Shown: positions 15,395 to 22,604 of the stretch, piece after piece
Numbering within the stretch: position 1 is the first letter of the stretch
How the letters are laid out: each line of letters starts with the position of its first letter
Assembly: GCA_963976395.1 (NCBI GenBank)
Contig: CAXBLG010000051.1
Coordinates: 1 to 22,604, forward strand
Direction of reading: 5' to 3'
DNA length: 22,604 bases
DNA from: UBA11612 sp963976395
GTDB taxonomy: Bacteria > Pseudomonadota > Alphaproteobacteria > Rhodospirillales > Rhodospirillaceae
The notes under the pieces: model-generated
Databases searched by the model: none
Told to the model about the DNA's origin: nothing
Seen by the model: only the letters and a program-made list of their open reading frames with translations
Translations under genes and position numbers: made by a program

Positions 15395-15904
15395 CTAAAG
15401 GGCGCTTGCCAAGTATTCTTCAAGCTGATCGAAAGTGCCTTTAAATCCGCCCTGCATGGACTTATGGCCATCCAGGAAGGTTTGACGTTCCGTGTCGTTC
15501 GCATTGATGGGGTCGGCTCGCAACGCCATCGTTGTCTTTCCGTTACTCTCGGTGAAGGTGACGGTGTTCAGCACTTCCAGCGGCCAATCAGCGCTCATGA
15601 AATGGCGCGTCGTTCCGCCTTGTTCATCGGAGAAAGAAACCACGAATACAAGCCGTTCGGGAGGCAAGACTTCGCGGAAAACGAACTTACCCCACATGAT
15701 TGCTCCGTCGGGCATTTCCAGGCCGTAGTGAAAGAGTCCGCCAGACCGCAGATCCAGTTTCGCTTTATTCATTTTGAAGCCCTTCGGGCCCCACCATTGA
15801 ACGAGATGCTCGATCTCTGTCCAGGCTTTCCATACCAGGGCGCGTGGAGCATCGAATGTGCGCGTCACGGTAAAGGCAACGTTATCGGCGCTTAAGGCGT
15901 TCAT
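15395..15904 (-). CDS. SRPBCC (AHSA1-like) domain protein, copy 2
   Basis: A 169-residue START-like protein. The start at 15904 has AAGGA eight bases upstream; the longer frame to 15997 runs into the previous gene. Family features are TRTFDAPRALVWKAWTE, then VQWWGPKGFK, DLRSGGLFHYG, a central PPERLVF and the C-terminal GFKGTFDQLEEYLA. The fold forms a hydrophobic ligand cavity; AHSA1-like bacterial members are mostly uncharacterised. It is paralogous to the gene before it (42-base gap), pointing to tandem duplication within this ArsR-controlled operon. Confidence 0.92.
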   Translation of the reverse strand: MNALSADNVAFTVTRTFDAPRALVWKAWTEIEHLVQWWGPKGFKMNKAKLDLRSGGLFHYGLEMPDGAIMWGKFVFREVLPPERLVFVVSFSDEQGGTTRHFMSADWPLEVLNTVTFTESNGKTTMALRADPINANDTERQTFLDGHKSMQGGFKGTFDQLEEYLASAL

Positions 15905-15945
15905 ATGTTGTGTCCTTGATGTGATGTAAGTGTTGGTGCTTACTT

Positions 15946-16455
15946 TTAAGCGGCTTGCGATAGATAGACGGCGAGCTTGTCCCAACTCTGCGCCCAACCG
16001 TCTTTCATGCCGCCGAGCATGAATTTGGTGACATCGGCCGTGCCGGTGGCGGTGGTCTCGAGGGTGATTTTGGTCTTACCGTCAAAGTCTTCGAACATGA
16101 CGATGGTCAGGCCGTCGAGGAGTTTGTTGCCGTCTTCGTCGAAGGCATCGTTGGTAAAGACCAATCTTTCTTGATCCCTGATCTCGCGATAGACAGCTTT
16201 CATGGGGTGATCGGTATTTTCCGGACCGCGCATAGTGAGTTCCATGGAGCCGCCGACGCGAAGGTCAACCTTGACGCTGTGATTGGTGAAATGCTCGGGA
16301 CCGAACCACTGAACAAGGTGCATAGGGTCGGTCCACATTTTCCATATCAGGGCGCGCGGGGCATCGAACACGCGAGTCAGGACCATGGAGCGTGTGTATG
16401 GCGGGGCGCCGTCCGGCGCACCGGTATCGGACTCAATTTTAGTGGTTGCGTCCAT
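15946..16455 (-). CDS. SRPBCC (AHSA1-like) domain protein, copy 1
   Basis: A 169-residue START-like protein. I chose the ATG at 16455, with AAGGA eight bases upstream; the longer frame to 16608 lies wholly inside the ArsR gene. The domain runs from TRVFDAPRALIWKMWTDP through VQWFGPEHFT, DLRVGGSMELTM and QERLVFTN to GGMKDGWAQSWDKLAVYL. It overlaps the end of the ArsR gene by 17 bases, a sign of translational coupling. Regulator-plus-AHSA1 pairs are common; the ligand is unknown. Confidence 0.93.
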   Translation of the reverse strand: MDATTKIESDTGAPDGAPPYTRSMVLTRVFDAPRALIWKMWTDPMHLVQWFGPEHFTNHSVKVDLRVGGSMELTMRGPENTDHPMKAVYREIRDQERLVFTNDAFDEDGNKLLDGLTIVMFEDFDGKTKITLETTATGTADVTKFMLGGMKDGWAQSWDKLAVYLSQAA

Positions 16456-16789
16456 GTTTCTTATCCTTCTTCTGCAGTTTGCGAAGATAGCCATCCAACC
16501 GGTCGAAACTGGCTTCCCAGAATTTCCGGTAGTGTTCGACCCAGTCGTTGATGTCTTTGAGCGGCGCGGCGTCCAACTTGCACGGACGCCATTGGGCTTC
16601 CCGACCACGGGTGATCAATCCGGCTTGTTCCAGAACTTTCAGATGCTTGGAGATGGCCGGCATGCTCATGTCGAACGGTTCGGACAATTCCGAGACCGTG
16701 GCTTCGCCAGAACTCAGTCGGGCGAGGATGGCACGGCGGGTGGGATCGGCGAGGGCCGAGAAGGTTGCGCTCAGGCGGTCTTGGGTCAT
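16439..16789 (-). CDS. ArsR family transcriptional regulator
   Basis: A 116-residue winged-helix repressor. The opening FSALADPTRRAILARLSSGEATVSEL and the recognition helix MSMPAISKHLKVLEQAGLI are the hallmarks of the ArsR/SmtB fold. There is no metal-binding Cys-x-Cys motif in helix 3; the only Cys is in WRPCKLD, so this belongs to the non-metal-sensing group usually paired with SRPBCC genes. It heads a four-gene minus-strand operon and very likely represses it through the inverted repeat lying 7 bases before its ATG. No clear ribosome binding site precedes the ATG. Confidence 0.93.
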   Translation of the reverse strand: MTQDRLSATFSALADPTRRAILARLSSGEATVSELSEPFDMSMPAISKHLKVLEQAGLITRGREAQWRPCKLDAAPLKDINDWVEHYRKFWEASFDRLDGYLRKLQKKDKKHGRNH

Positions 16790-16795
16790 CGTAAG

Positions 16796-16825
16796 TAACC
16801 AGTCAGTTAAATAACTAATTGGTTA
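16796..16825. promoter_or_regulatory. 30-bp imperfect inverted repeat, candidate ArsR operator
   Basis: TAACCA-n-T-n-AGTTA, two central A, then TAACT-n-A-n-TGGTTA. Twelve of fifteen symmetric positions pair, around a centre between 16810 and 16811. It sits directly between the predicted -10 box and the ArsR start codon, the usual place for an autorepressor site. Confidence 0.75.
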
Positions 16826-16852
16826 AATATAAGCTTTGCCAAACTCCGTCAA
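16824..16852 (-). promoter_or_regulatory. candidate promoter of the ArsR–AHSA1 operon
   Basis: On the minus strand, TTGACG (16847-16852) serves as the -35. Downstream, TATTTA (16824-16829) at 17-base spacing or TATATT (16826-16831) at 15-base spacing could be the -10. The -10 abuts or overlaps the inverted repeat, so a bound repressor would block it. Confidence 0.5.
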
Positions 16853-16898
16853 GCACCTTTGTAAAGACGCCTGTGTGACTTTTGGGTGATTTCCCTAG

Positions 16899-18089
16899 TT
16901 AGTGCAGATTTTCGATGATCGCGGCGATGCCTTGTCCGCCGCCGATGCACAAGGTGACGAGGCCATAACGCTTGTCGGTGCGCCTTAGCTCGTAGATCGC
17001 TTTAACGGTAAGAATTGCGCCGGTGGCCCCAACGGGATGGCCCATAGCGATGGCGCCGCCGTTAGGATTGGTTTTTTCCGGATCAAAGCCGAGATTTTTA
17101 GAAACGGCCAGGGCCTGCGCGGCGAAGGCTTCGTTGGACTCGATGATGTCGATATCGGCGAGGGCAAGCCCCGTTCTTTTCAAAACATTCTGAACCGCTG
17201 GAACCGGCCCTATGCCCATCTCGCTGGGCTCGACGGCCGAATGGGCGTAACCGACAAGGCGAGCGAGGGGAGCGATCCCTTTTTGTTCAGCGGTGCCCGC
17301 GTCCATCATGACCAACGCAGCGGCGCCGTCATTGATGCCGGACGCGGAACCAGGCGTTACAGTGCCGTCTTTCTTGAAGACCGGCTTGAGCGAACCAAGA
17401 TTTTCCATCGTCGCGTCATCGCGAACATGCTCGTCCTGATCAAAGGCAACCATGCCTTTGCGTGTTTTGACCTCAAAGGGAAGAATCTGATCTTTAAAAA
17501 TCCCTTCGCGGCAAGCCTTTGACGCGCGTCTATGACTTTCGACGGCAAATGCGTCTTGCTCCTCGCGGGTGACTTGCCATTTAGCGGCAACATTTTCCGC
17601 GGTCACGCCCATATGGCCGTGGCCAAAGGGGTCGGTCAGCGTGCCGAGCAGCATGTCGACGACCTTGGCATCGCCCATCTTCTGGCCCCAGCGCTCGGAG
17701 GGCAGCGCGTAAGGCGCCCGGCTCATGCTCTCCGCGCCGCCGGCAATGGCGACGTCAACGTCGCCCAAAAGAATTTGCTGTGCGGCGGACACAACGGCCT
17801 GCAGACCGGAACCACACAGACGATTAAGGGTCAGGGCCGGGGTTTCGATGGGCAGCCCGCCTTCGATCGCTGCAACTCGGGCCAAGTACATGTCGCGCGC
17901 TTCGGTGTGGATGATGTTGCCGAAGACACAGCTGCCGACGTCCTTCGGATCAATTCCGCTGCGTTTGACTGCCTCGGCGACACAAGCCGCTCCCAGCTTG
18001 GTCGGTGGTACATCTTTCAATGATCCTCCGAACGTGCCGATAGCGGTGCGAACGCCCGAAGTAAAAACAACGTCGCGTAACTGGGTCAT
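16899..18089 (-). CDS. bktB: acetyl-CoA C-acyltransferase (beta-ketothiolase, BktB-like)
   Basis: A 396-residue thiolase that condenses or cleaves acyl-CoA thioesters in the cytoplasm (acetoacetyl-CoA/3-ketoacyl-CoA metabolism, polyhydroxyalkanoate precursors or beta-oxidation). All catalytic residues are visible: nucleophilic Cys92 (NRLCGSGLQ), His351 (AMGHPVGATGA) and Cys381 (CIGGGQGIA). The N-terminus SGVRTAIGTFGGSLKDV and the segments TEARDMYLARVAA and GGAESMSRAPY closely resemble BktB of Cupriavidus as I remember it, more than PhaA. GGAGG six bases before the ATG sets the start. A tRNA-Asp gene lies 59 bases upstream on the same strand. No terminator is visible after the stop, so read-through toward the ArsR operon is possible. 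Confidence 0.94.
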   Translation of the reverse strand: MTQLRDVVFTSGVRTAIGTFGGSLKDVPPTKLGAACVAEAVKRSGIDPKDVGSCVFGNIIHTEARDMYLARVAAIEGGLPIETPALTLNRLCGSGLQAVVSAAQQILLGDVDVAIAGGAESMSRAPYALPSERWGQKMGDAKVVDMLLGTLTDPFGHGHMGVTAENVAAKWQVTREEQDAFAVESHRRASKACREGIFKDQILPFEVKTRKGMVAFDQDEHVRDDATMENLGSLKPVFKKDGTVTPGSASGINDGAAALVMMDAGTAEQKGIAPLARLVGYAHSAVEPSEMGIGPVPAVQNVLKRTGLALADIDIIESNEAFAAQALAVSKNLGFDPEKTNPNGGAIAMGHPVGATGAILTVKAIYELRRTDKRYGLVTLCIGGGQGIAAIIENLH

Positions 18090-18148
18090 GATGCCTCCCG
18101 AAGGGCTTGCTTGTAGCGGAGTGGCCCTGGTTTGGACCGAAAAAGAAG

Positions 18149-18225
18149 TGGCGGGAGCGACGGGACTCGAACCCGCGACCTTCGGCGTGACAGGCCGACG
18201 TTCTAACCAACTGAACTACGCCCCC
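18149..18225 (-). tRNA. tRNA-Asp (anticodon GUC)
   Basis: A complete 77-base cloverleaf including an encoded 3' CCA (18149-18151). The 7-bp acceptor stem pairs GGGGGCG with CGCTCCC (one G-T), followed by discriminator G. The D arm reads AGTTCAGTTGGTTAGAAC, the anticodon loop CTGTCAC with GTC at 18189-18191, and the T arm has GGTTCGAGTCC. GUC reads both Asp codons. No integrase or direct repeat of its 3' end is present nearby. Confidence 0.97.
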
Positions 18226-18560
18226 GCGTGGGCGGCAAACCGTGCCGATGATGTCGCGGCTTCGGTTGCGAGGGCGGGGTTGTAACAGGACTTCCCCCCA
18301 CGCGCAAGGGTAACGGCGCTCTTGAAAAGTGATGTATTCTGCGGAGAGCAGAGGCCGTATCCGCTTTTGGAATTGCATCTATGTTGTTGTAAAGCCGCGA
18401 CAGCATTTTGCTCTGAAGTGCATGCGCGTTTAATTGATTTTGAGATCAAGGCGCAGTGGGTCACGACGCTTTCTCGTGGCAGCGACGGCACCCCATATAC
18501 GGCACTAGGTCCTGTCAGGGCAATCTGCATCAAATCGGGGTCTTTCTGGCAATATATTCC

Positions 18561-18574
18561 AAACATTAATGTTT
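18561..18574. promoter_or_regulatory. perfect 14-bp palindrome AAACATTAATGTTT
   Basis: Fully self-complementary, AT-rich, ending 29 bases before the -35 box of the kinase promoter. It is a candidate activator or repressor site; no cognate regulator is identified. Confidence 0.35.
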
Positions 18575-18603
18575 TTCGGCCATGGGCCAACGTGAATCAG
18601 CCT

Positions 18604-18631
18604 TTGATTCGGCTTGGGGAGGCTTTATAAT
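18604..18631 (+). promoter_or_regulatory. sigma70-type promoter of the PAS kinase gene
   Basis: TTGATT (18604-18609), a 16-base spacer, then a perfect TATAAT (18626-18631). Predicted initiation near 18638 gives a leader of only about 22 bases before the kinase ATG. Confidence 0.6.
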
Positions 18632-18660
18632 GCTTTTGACTAAAAACCAATGGAACTTGA

Positions 18661-20727
18661 ATGAGTAAATCAATGGCGACCCAGAGGGGAAAGCCAAATG
18701 TTGTTGCCGGATACGGTGGTGCACATGGCGCGCATAATGTGCTGCCTATGCCGTCCAAGCCCGTAATCGGCGGCACTACCGACGATTCACGGCTTCTGAA
18801 TGTCGCTGAAAGCATCAGCAACATGGGACATTGGCACGTTCAGATCCTGACCGGCGTCGTTACCTGGTCCGACGCGATGTACGACATCTTTGGCGTAGAT
18901 TCCGCCACCTTTATTCCGAGTATGGACACCACGCTGGTCTATTGTCATCCCGATGACCGGGACCATGTTTCGCAGGTTATGGGTGATGCCGGAAAAAACG
19001 GCAAAGATTTTGAAATTGACTTCAGAATCACGCGGCCGGATGGAGAACACCGGACACTTATTTGTAAAGGCCAGCCTGAGTTCGATGATGACGGGCATAT
19101 GGTGGCCATGTTCGGCGTTACCACCGATGTCACCGAAGCGTTCGAAGCTATCCGCTCGATCCAGGATCAAAAGGAAATGCTGGGCCTTGCGGCCCAACTC
19201 GCACATCTTGGTCATTGGGTCTGGAACCGGGATGAAAACCGTCTGTCTTACTGTTCGGACGAATTAGCACGAATTTACGATGTAACGCCGATCCAATTTG
19301 CGGAGTTATTTTCTCTTCCCGATGCGATGGCTAAGTCCGTTGTAATCGGCAGCCGGCGTCGGTATCAGGCCCTAGTTACTAAAGCTCTGGTTAGCGGCGA
19401 GGCTTACGATGTCGAATACCGTATTGAAACCCGCGCTGGAGTCCTGAAGGACATTCACGAAATTGGACAGCCCATTTTCGATGAAAATGGTCGATTGGCG
19501 CGATTTATCGCGACAGTTCAGGACGTCACGGAAGCAAAGCAACGCGAAAATGATCTGAACGATGCGAAGTGTGTGCTGCAAGCTGTAGCCACGGCCTTGA
19601 AGATCAGCGAAGGCAAGCTGCGAGACGTTATCGAAGGGTCTATTCAGGGCATCGTCGTTCTTCACGACTTTCGTCCAGTATTCGTAAATCAAGCCTATGC
19701 CGACATTCTCGGTGCTAAAAGTCGCGATGACATTCTTAGCGCTGGCGATATACGCGGGAATATAGTCGCCGGCGGGGTGGAGTGCGCCACGAAATTCTGG
19801 GACGAGGTTATGAAAGGACCGCCGGATGCCAAATCGCAGCGCCTTGCCGTTCTGCCTACGTTTGATGGTCGGACCGTTTGGGCAGATACGATAGGCAGGC
19901 GGATCGAATGGGATGGCGAGCCAGCGTTTCTTATGATGGTTCTCGATGTCACCGAACGCCATCTCGCCGAGGAAGAACTCAAGAATAAGACTCTAGAACT
20001 GCAGGAACTCAATCAGCAAAAGGACAAGCTTTTCTCGATCATTGCTCATGATCTTAAAAGTCCATTCAACAGCATCATTGGATTTTCCGACCTTCTTGCT
20101 CAAAAGGCAAAGGAGCTTCCACCTGAGAAGGTGGCCGATTACGCTGAAGTGGTACGAGAATCAGCCGCCGGAGTGCATGATTTTCTCGACAACCTTCTGG
20201 CATGGGCATCCATTCAAATGCGCGGCGCTGAGCTACATGTGACCCCGCTGAAAATGGCAGAAGTTTTTGATGCCGGTGTTGCTCCCTTATTGCACATGGC
20301 GGGAGACAAGGGTGTTGCCATCGACAATCAGATTGGCGATCTCATCGCCATGGGTGATCAATCGTTGGTGCCGATCGTTCTGCGCAATCTGGTGTCTAAC
20401 GGCATAAAGTTCTCTCACAAAGGCGGCGTGGTTCGCATACGTGCTGATGTCGTTTCCGAGGGGTCGTCGCCAATGGTGCGTGTATCGGTTCACGACGAAG
20501 GCGTCGGAATGGGCGATATCGCGTTGAATGATCCGTTCGCGCTAAGCGGTACAGCCTCCGGCGTGGGTACGAGCGGGGAACGGGGAACGGGCCTTGGGCT
20601 GTATCTGTGCCGCGACATCGTTAAGCGGCACGGCGGATCCATTTCGATAGAGAGTTCGCCCGGCTGCGGTACATCGGTGCACTTTACGTTGCGGTGTGCT
20701 GATGTAAATCAGGACTCCCTCGCTTAA
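18661..20727 (+). CDS. soluble PAS-domain sensor histidine kinase
   Basis: A 688-residue kinase with no membrane helix or signal, so a cytoplasmic sensor. Three PAS domains are inferred, at about 45-160, 175-292 and 318-435; the first two end in the typical PAC-like VTTDVTEA and VQDVTEAK, and the third in VLDVTER. A short coiled-coil linker (about 434-455) leads to HisKA with His463 (IIAHDLKSPFNS) and the ATPase domain: N-box RNLVSNGIKF at 575-584, G1 DEGVGMG at 612-618, G2 GTGLGL at 642-647. The start is limited by an in-frame TGA directly before the ATG at 18661; the ribosome binding site is weak (TGGAAC), with an alternative ATG at 18673. No response regulator is adjacent. Confidence 0.93.
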   Translation: MSKSMATQRGKPNVVAGYGGAHGAHNVLPMPSKPVIGGTTDDSRLLNVAESISNMGHWHVQILTGVVTWSDAMYDIFGVDSATFIPSMDTTLVYCHPDDRDHVSQVMGDAGKNGKDFEIDFRITRPDGEHRTLICKGQPEFDDDGHMVAMFGVTTDVTEAFEAIRSIQDQKEMLGLAAQLAHLGHWVWNRDENRLSYCSDELARIYDVTPIQFAELFSLPDAMAKSVVIGSRRRYQALVTKALVSGEAYDVEYRIETRAGVLKDIHEIGQPIFDENGRLARFIATVQDVTEAKQRENDLNDAKCVLQAVATALKISEGKLRDVIEGSIQGIVVLHDFRPVFVNQAYADILGAKSRDDILSAGDIRGNIVAGGVECATKFWDEVMKGPPDAKSQRLAVLPTFDGRTVWADTIGRRIEWDGEPAFLMMVLDVTERHLAEEELKNKTLELQELNQQKDKLFSIIAHDLKSPFNSIIGFSDLLAQKAKELPPEKVADYAEVVRESAAGVHDFLDNLLAWASIQMRGAELHVTPLKMAEVFDAGVAPLLHMAGDKGVAIDNQIGDLIAMGDQSLVPIVLRNLVSNGIKFSHKGGVVRIRADVVSEGSSPMVRVSVHDEGVGMGDIALNDPFALSGTASGVGTSGERGTGLGLYLCRDIVKRHGGSISIESSPGCGTSVHFTLRCADVNQDSLA

Positions 20728-20850
20728 GAAGTTTTCTCTCCAAAGCCGCTTTGGGCTGGAAATCCGGGTGCGCGGACGGTACACCGGGTTCCGATATATC
20801 TCTCACGTGAACTAAGGTGTGCGCAGTCGCGCCTGACAGCGATAGGGTTA

Positions 20851-21462
20851 ATGTCCTCCACTTCTGGCGAAGTATCCTTAATCTGGGAAGATGAAGAGCC
20901 AGGCAGCCCGCAATGGTGGCTGGCCCGTGCACATGAGTCCGTGGATGAAAAACGAGATTTCTTCATCGCCGAGGATAACATGGCTGGATATTTACTTGGT
21001 GTGGTGCGCCGTCCACCTGCTAGCCGATATAAGGTCATTGCGGCCGTTCCCCTTCTGAATACGGCTGCCCGGCCCGATGCTATTTCCGGCGTTAAGACTG
21101 CGGTTGCCCGCTGGCTGATGTCGGGGCCGCGCGAAAATATATGGCGCTGGCGTTTTGCCCGGTGGTCCAAATTGATATGGACTCATATTCCGATTGCTGC
21201 AGCCGGCTTTAGTGTTGGTGCAGTGCTCGGATTTCTGGTCGCTTTTATCGCAGTATCGTCAGGTCTTGTCGGCTGGCCGATGATAATTGCCGGTATTACG
21301 ATTGGTGCGATGGCTGGCCCTGTTTTGAAATTTTTCGTGGACAGGCGCCCGAAACATTCCGCCGCTGGTCCGTGGACGCGGTTTACTATTATCACACTCG
21401 CGGCTGCGTCCGGCGCCGCCTTGGCAGCCAGCGGCGTATTCACTCAGGTCTGGGGTGCTTAG
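20851..21462 (+). CDS. unrecognised three-helix membrane protein
   Basis: A 203-residue protein with no family I recognise. Residues 1-105 are soluble and acidic at first, with Trp-rich spots (QWWLARAHES and NIWRWRFARW). Three hydrophobic helices follow at about 112-134, 139-161 and 178-197, separated by the basic loop VDRRPKH. The long N-terminal half would face the cytoplasm if the positive-inside rule is applied to RWRFARWSK. AGGG lies 5 bases before the ATG. It begins 123 bases after the PAS kinase on the same strand and might belong to its transcript; no strong terminator lies between. Its stop is one base from the end of metH on the other strand. Confidence 0.72.
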   Translation: MSSTSGEVSLIWEDEEPGSPQWWLARAHESVDEKRDFFIAEDNMAGYLLGVVRRPPASRYKVIAAVPLLNTAARPDAISGVKTAVARWLMSGPRENIWRWRFARWSKLIWTHIPIAAAGFSVGAVLGFLVAFIAVSSGLVGWPMIIAGITIGAMAGPVLKFFVDRRPKHSAAGPWTRFTIITLAAASGAALAASGVFTQVWGA

Positions 21463-21463
21463 G

Positions 21464-22604
21464 TTATTTAATCGAAGCGGGGTCGTAATTCAGGATCGAC
21501 CCCAACCAGCGCTCTGCTGTTTCAACCGACATATCCTTGCGTCGGGCGTAGTCTTCGACTTGATCCCGCTCGATTTTGCCGACCCCGAAGTAAGCGACTT
21601 GCGGGTGGGCGAAATAAAATCCGCTGACCGCAGCTGTCGGCAACATCGCAAAGCTGTCCGTAAGCTGTACGCCCGCGTTCTTTTCGGCGTCGAGCAACTT
21701 CCACAGGAGGGCTTTTTCGGTGTGATCAGGACAGGCGGGATATCCAGGCGCCGGTCTTATCCCTCTGTATTGCTCTGCGATAAGATCGTCATTGGAGAGC
21801 TTTTCATCGGGGGCGTAAGCCCAAAATTCCTTGCGGACCCGCTCGTGCATGCGTTCGGCGAAGGACTCGGCCAGGCGATCCGCGAGTGCCTTAAGCAAAA
21901 TGGCGCTATAGTCGTCGTGATCTCTCTCGAACTCGGCCAGTTTTTCTTCAATACCGATGCCCGCTGTAACTGCAAAGCCGCCGATATAATCAGCAACACC
22001 TGTTTCCTTTGGCGCGATGAAATCGGCGAGTGCCGCATTGGGCCGTAATTTATCACGGCTGCTATCGCGTTTCATTTGCTGGCGCAGAGTATGTAGTGTG
22101 AGTATCGCTGTCTTGCGAGTTTCATCTGCATACAATTCGATGTCGTCGCCGACGGCATTGGCCGGCCAGAAACCGATCACGGCTTTCGCCGTTAGCCATT
22201 TTTCACCAACAAGTCGCTGCAGCATGGCCTGGGCGTCGTTAAATAGATTTTGCGCGGGCTCTCCGACCACGGGATCATTTAAAATTGCGGGATAGCGTCC
22301 GGCCAATTCCCAGGTTTGGAAAAATGGCGTCCAATCAATGGTGCGGGTCAATTCGGCCAAGTCGTAATCGTCAAAAACCGTAAGTCCGGTCGTCAGGGGT
22401 TTTTCCGGGGTGTATCCATTCCAGTCGATTTTGGTTCGATTTGCGCGGGCGGCTGCTAGAGGCTGCCTGGCCTTTGTTAGTTGATTGCGGGCATGCGTCT
22501 CACGCATTTTACCGTACTCGGCCTTCACTTCGGCGCTGTAGTTGCCGCGCAATTGCTGAGAGATCAAGTTGCTAGCGACGCCGACGGCCCGTGATGCATC
22601 TGGA
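21464..22604 (-). CDS. metH: cobalamin-dependent methionine synthase, C-terminal part
   Basis: The 3' portion of metH; the frame stays open to the window edge (about 380 codons visible), so the start and the homocysteine, folate and most cobalamin-binding modules lie beyond 22604. The visible part begins DASRAVGVASNL, the end of the B12 region, then the AdoMet activation domain: DWTPFFQTWELAGRYPAIL, the AdoMet-binding motif RPAPGYPACPDHTEK (21713-21757), SGFYFAHPQVAYFGVGKI, and the close QVEDYARRK. MetH transfers a methyl group from methyltetrahydrofolate to homocysteine through cobalamin; this domain allows reductive reactivation with AdoMet. It converges on the membrane-protein gene with a one-base gap. 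Confidence 0.95.
   Translation of the reverse strand, partial: PDASRAVGVASNLISQQLRGNYSAEVKAEYGKMRETHARNQLTKARQPLAAARANRTKIDWNGYTPEKPLTTGLTVFDDYDLAELTRTIDWTPFFQTWELAGRYPAILNDPVVGEPAQNLFNDAQAMLQRLVGEKWLTAKAVIGFWPANAVGDDIELYADETRKTAILTLHTLRQQMKRDSSRDKLRPNAALADFIAPKETGVADYIGGFAVTAGIGIEEKLAEFERDHDDYSAILLKALADRLAESFAERMHERVRKEFWAYAPDEKLSNDDLIAEQYRGIRPAPGYPACPDHTEKALLWKLLDAEKNAGVQLTDSFAMLPTAAVSGFYFAHPQVAYFGVGKIERDQVEDYARRKDMSVETAERWLGSILNYDPASIK

Larger units (their letters stand above)
18226..18660. other. 435-base region upstream of the PAS kinase
   Basis: It holds the tRNA promoter side on the left (no clear boxes seen), the 14-bp palindrome at 18561-18574 and a sigma70-type promoter at 18604-18631. 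Open frames plus 18322-18630 (TTG start) and minus 18216-18590 have no recognised family. The first half has no feature I can support. Confidence 0.5.

Noticed and set aside
18149..18225. tRNA-Asp as the attachment site of an integrated element
   Set aside because: No integrase, no repeated tRNA 3' end and no foreign gene block lies on either side; the neighbours are ordinary metabolic and signalling genes.
18630..18668. A 12-codon ORF (MLLTKNQWNLNE) with GGGGAGG upstream, overlapping the start of the PAS kinase, as a leader peptide
   Set aside because: Its ribosome binding site lies between the -35 and -10 boxes of the predicted promoter and its ATG overlaps the TATAAT, so it would not be transcribed from that promoter.
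20740..20754. Hairpin CCAAAG-ccg-CTTTGG after the PAS kinase as a terminator
   Set aside because: The 6-bp stem is not followed by a T-run on the plus strand, so termination is not supported.
1..22604. CRISPR array, toxin-antitoxin pair, phage-defence or prophage module
   Set aside because: No regularly spaced repeats, nuclease, helicase, integrase or paired small toxin-type genes were seen on either strand.

Overview
This window looks like chromosomal DNA from a Pseudomonadota bacterium, most likely an alphaproteobacterium. The pointers are family-level: a Do-family protease with two PDZ domains, a BktB-type thiolase, cobalamin-dependent MetH, an Rrf2 regulator with a cysteine cluster, a Gdx/SugE transporter, and an ArsR–AHSA1 module. 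GC content is moderate and coding is dense on both strands. No genus can be named from the sequence alone. I see no transposase, integrase, phage gene, CRISPR array or toxin-antitoxin pair.

Layout. (1) 1-2524: membrane hybrid histidine kinase with receiver and Hpt domains, followed by a hairpin and about 0.4 kb with no confident gene. (2) 2940-7358, minus strand: a probable three-gene unit encoding a secreted alpha/beta-hydrolase-domain protein, a surface-carbohydrate-biosynthesis-like protein in AT-richer DNA, and a secreted DUF3500 protein. (3) 7460-9686: an SDR oxidoreductase converging on a Do-family periplasmic protease, with a strong GC-rich hairpin between them. (4) 10037-12348: an operon of two paralogous aldo/keto reductases, both with an export-signal-like N-terminus, ending in an Rrf2-type regulator; a perfect 12-bp palindrome lies upstream. 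(5) 12349-12941: intergenic stretch with two candidate small ORFs. (6) 12942-14942: a TSUP/TauE permease, a signal-peptide-bearing NAD(P)-binding protein, and a Gdx/SugE-like SMR transporter.

(7) 14960-16789, minus strand: an ArsR regulator, two tandem SRPBCC/AHSA1 proteins and a DUF1428 protein, behind a promoter that overlaps a 30-bp inverted repeat. (8) 16899-18225, minus strand: a BktB-like thiolase with a complete tRNA-Asp(GUC) gene upstream. (9) 18226-20727: a 0.4-kb leader region with a 14-bp palindrome and a good sigma70-type promoter, then a soluble three-PAS histidine kinase. (10) 20851-21462: an unrecognised three-helix membrane protein. (11) 21464-22604: the 3' part of metH, entering from beyond the window.

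Most genes belong to known families. The parts worth a closer look are the Rrf2/aldo-keto reductase operon with damaged twin-arginine motifs, the altered nucleophile elbow in the alpha/beta-hydrolase-domain protein, the low-GC glycan-type gene inside an unrelated operon, and the small ORFs. I did not find a convincing wholly new system.
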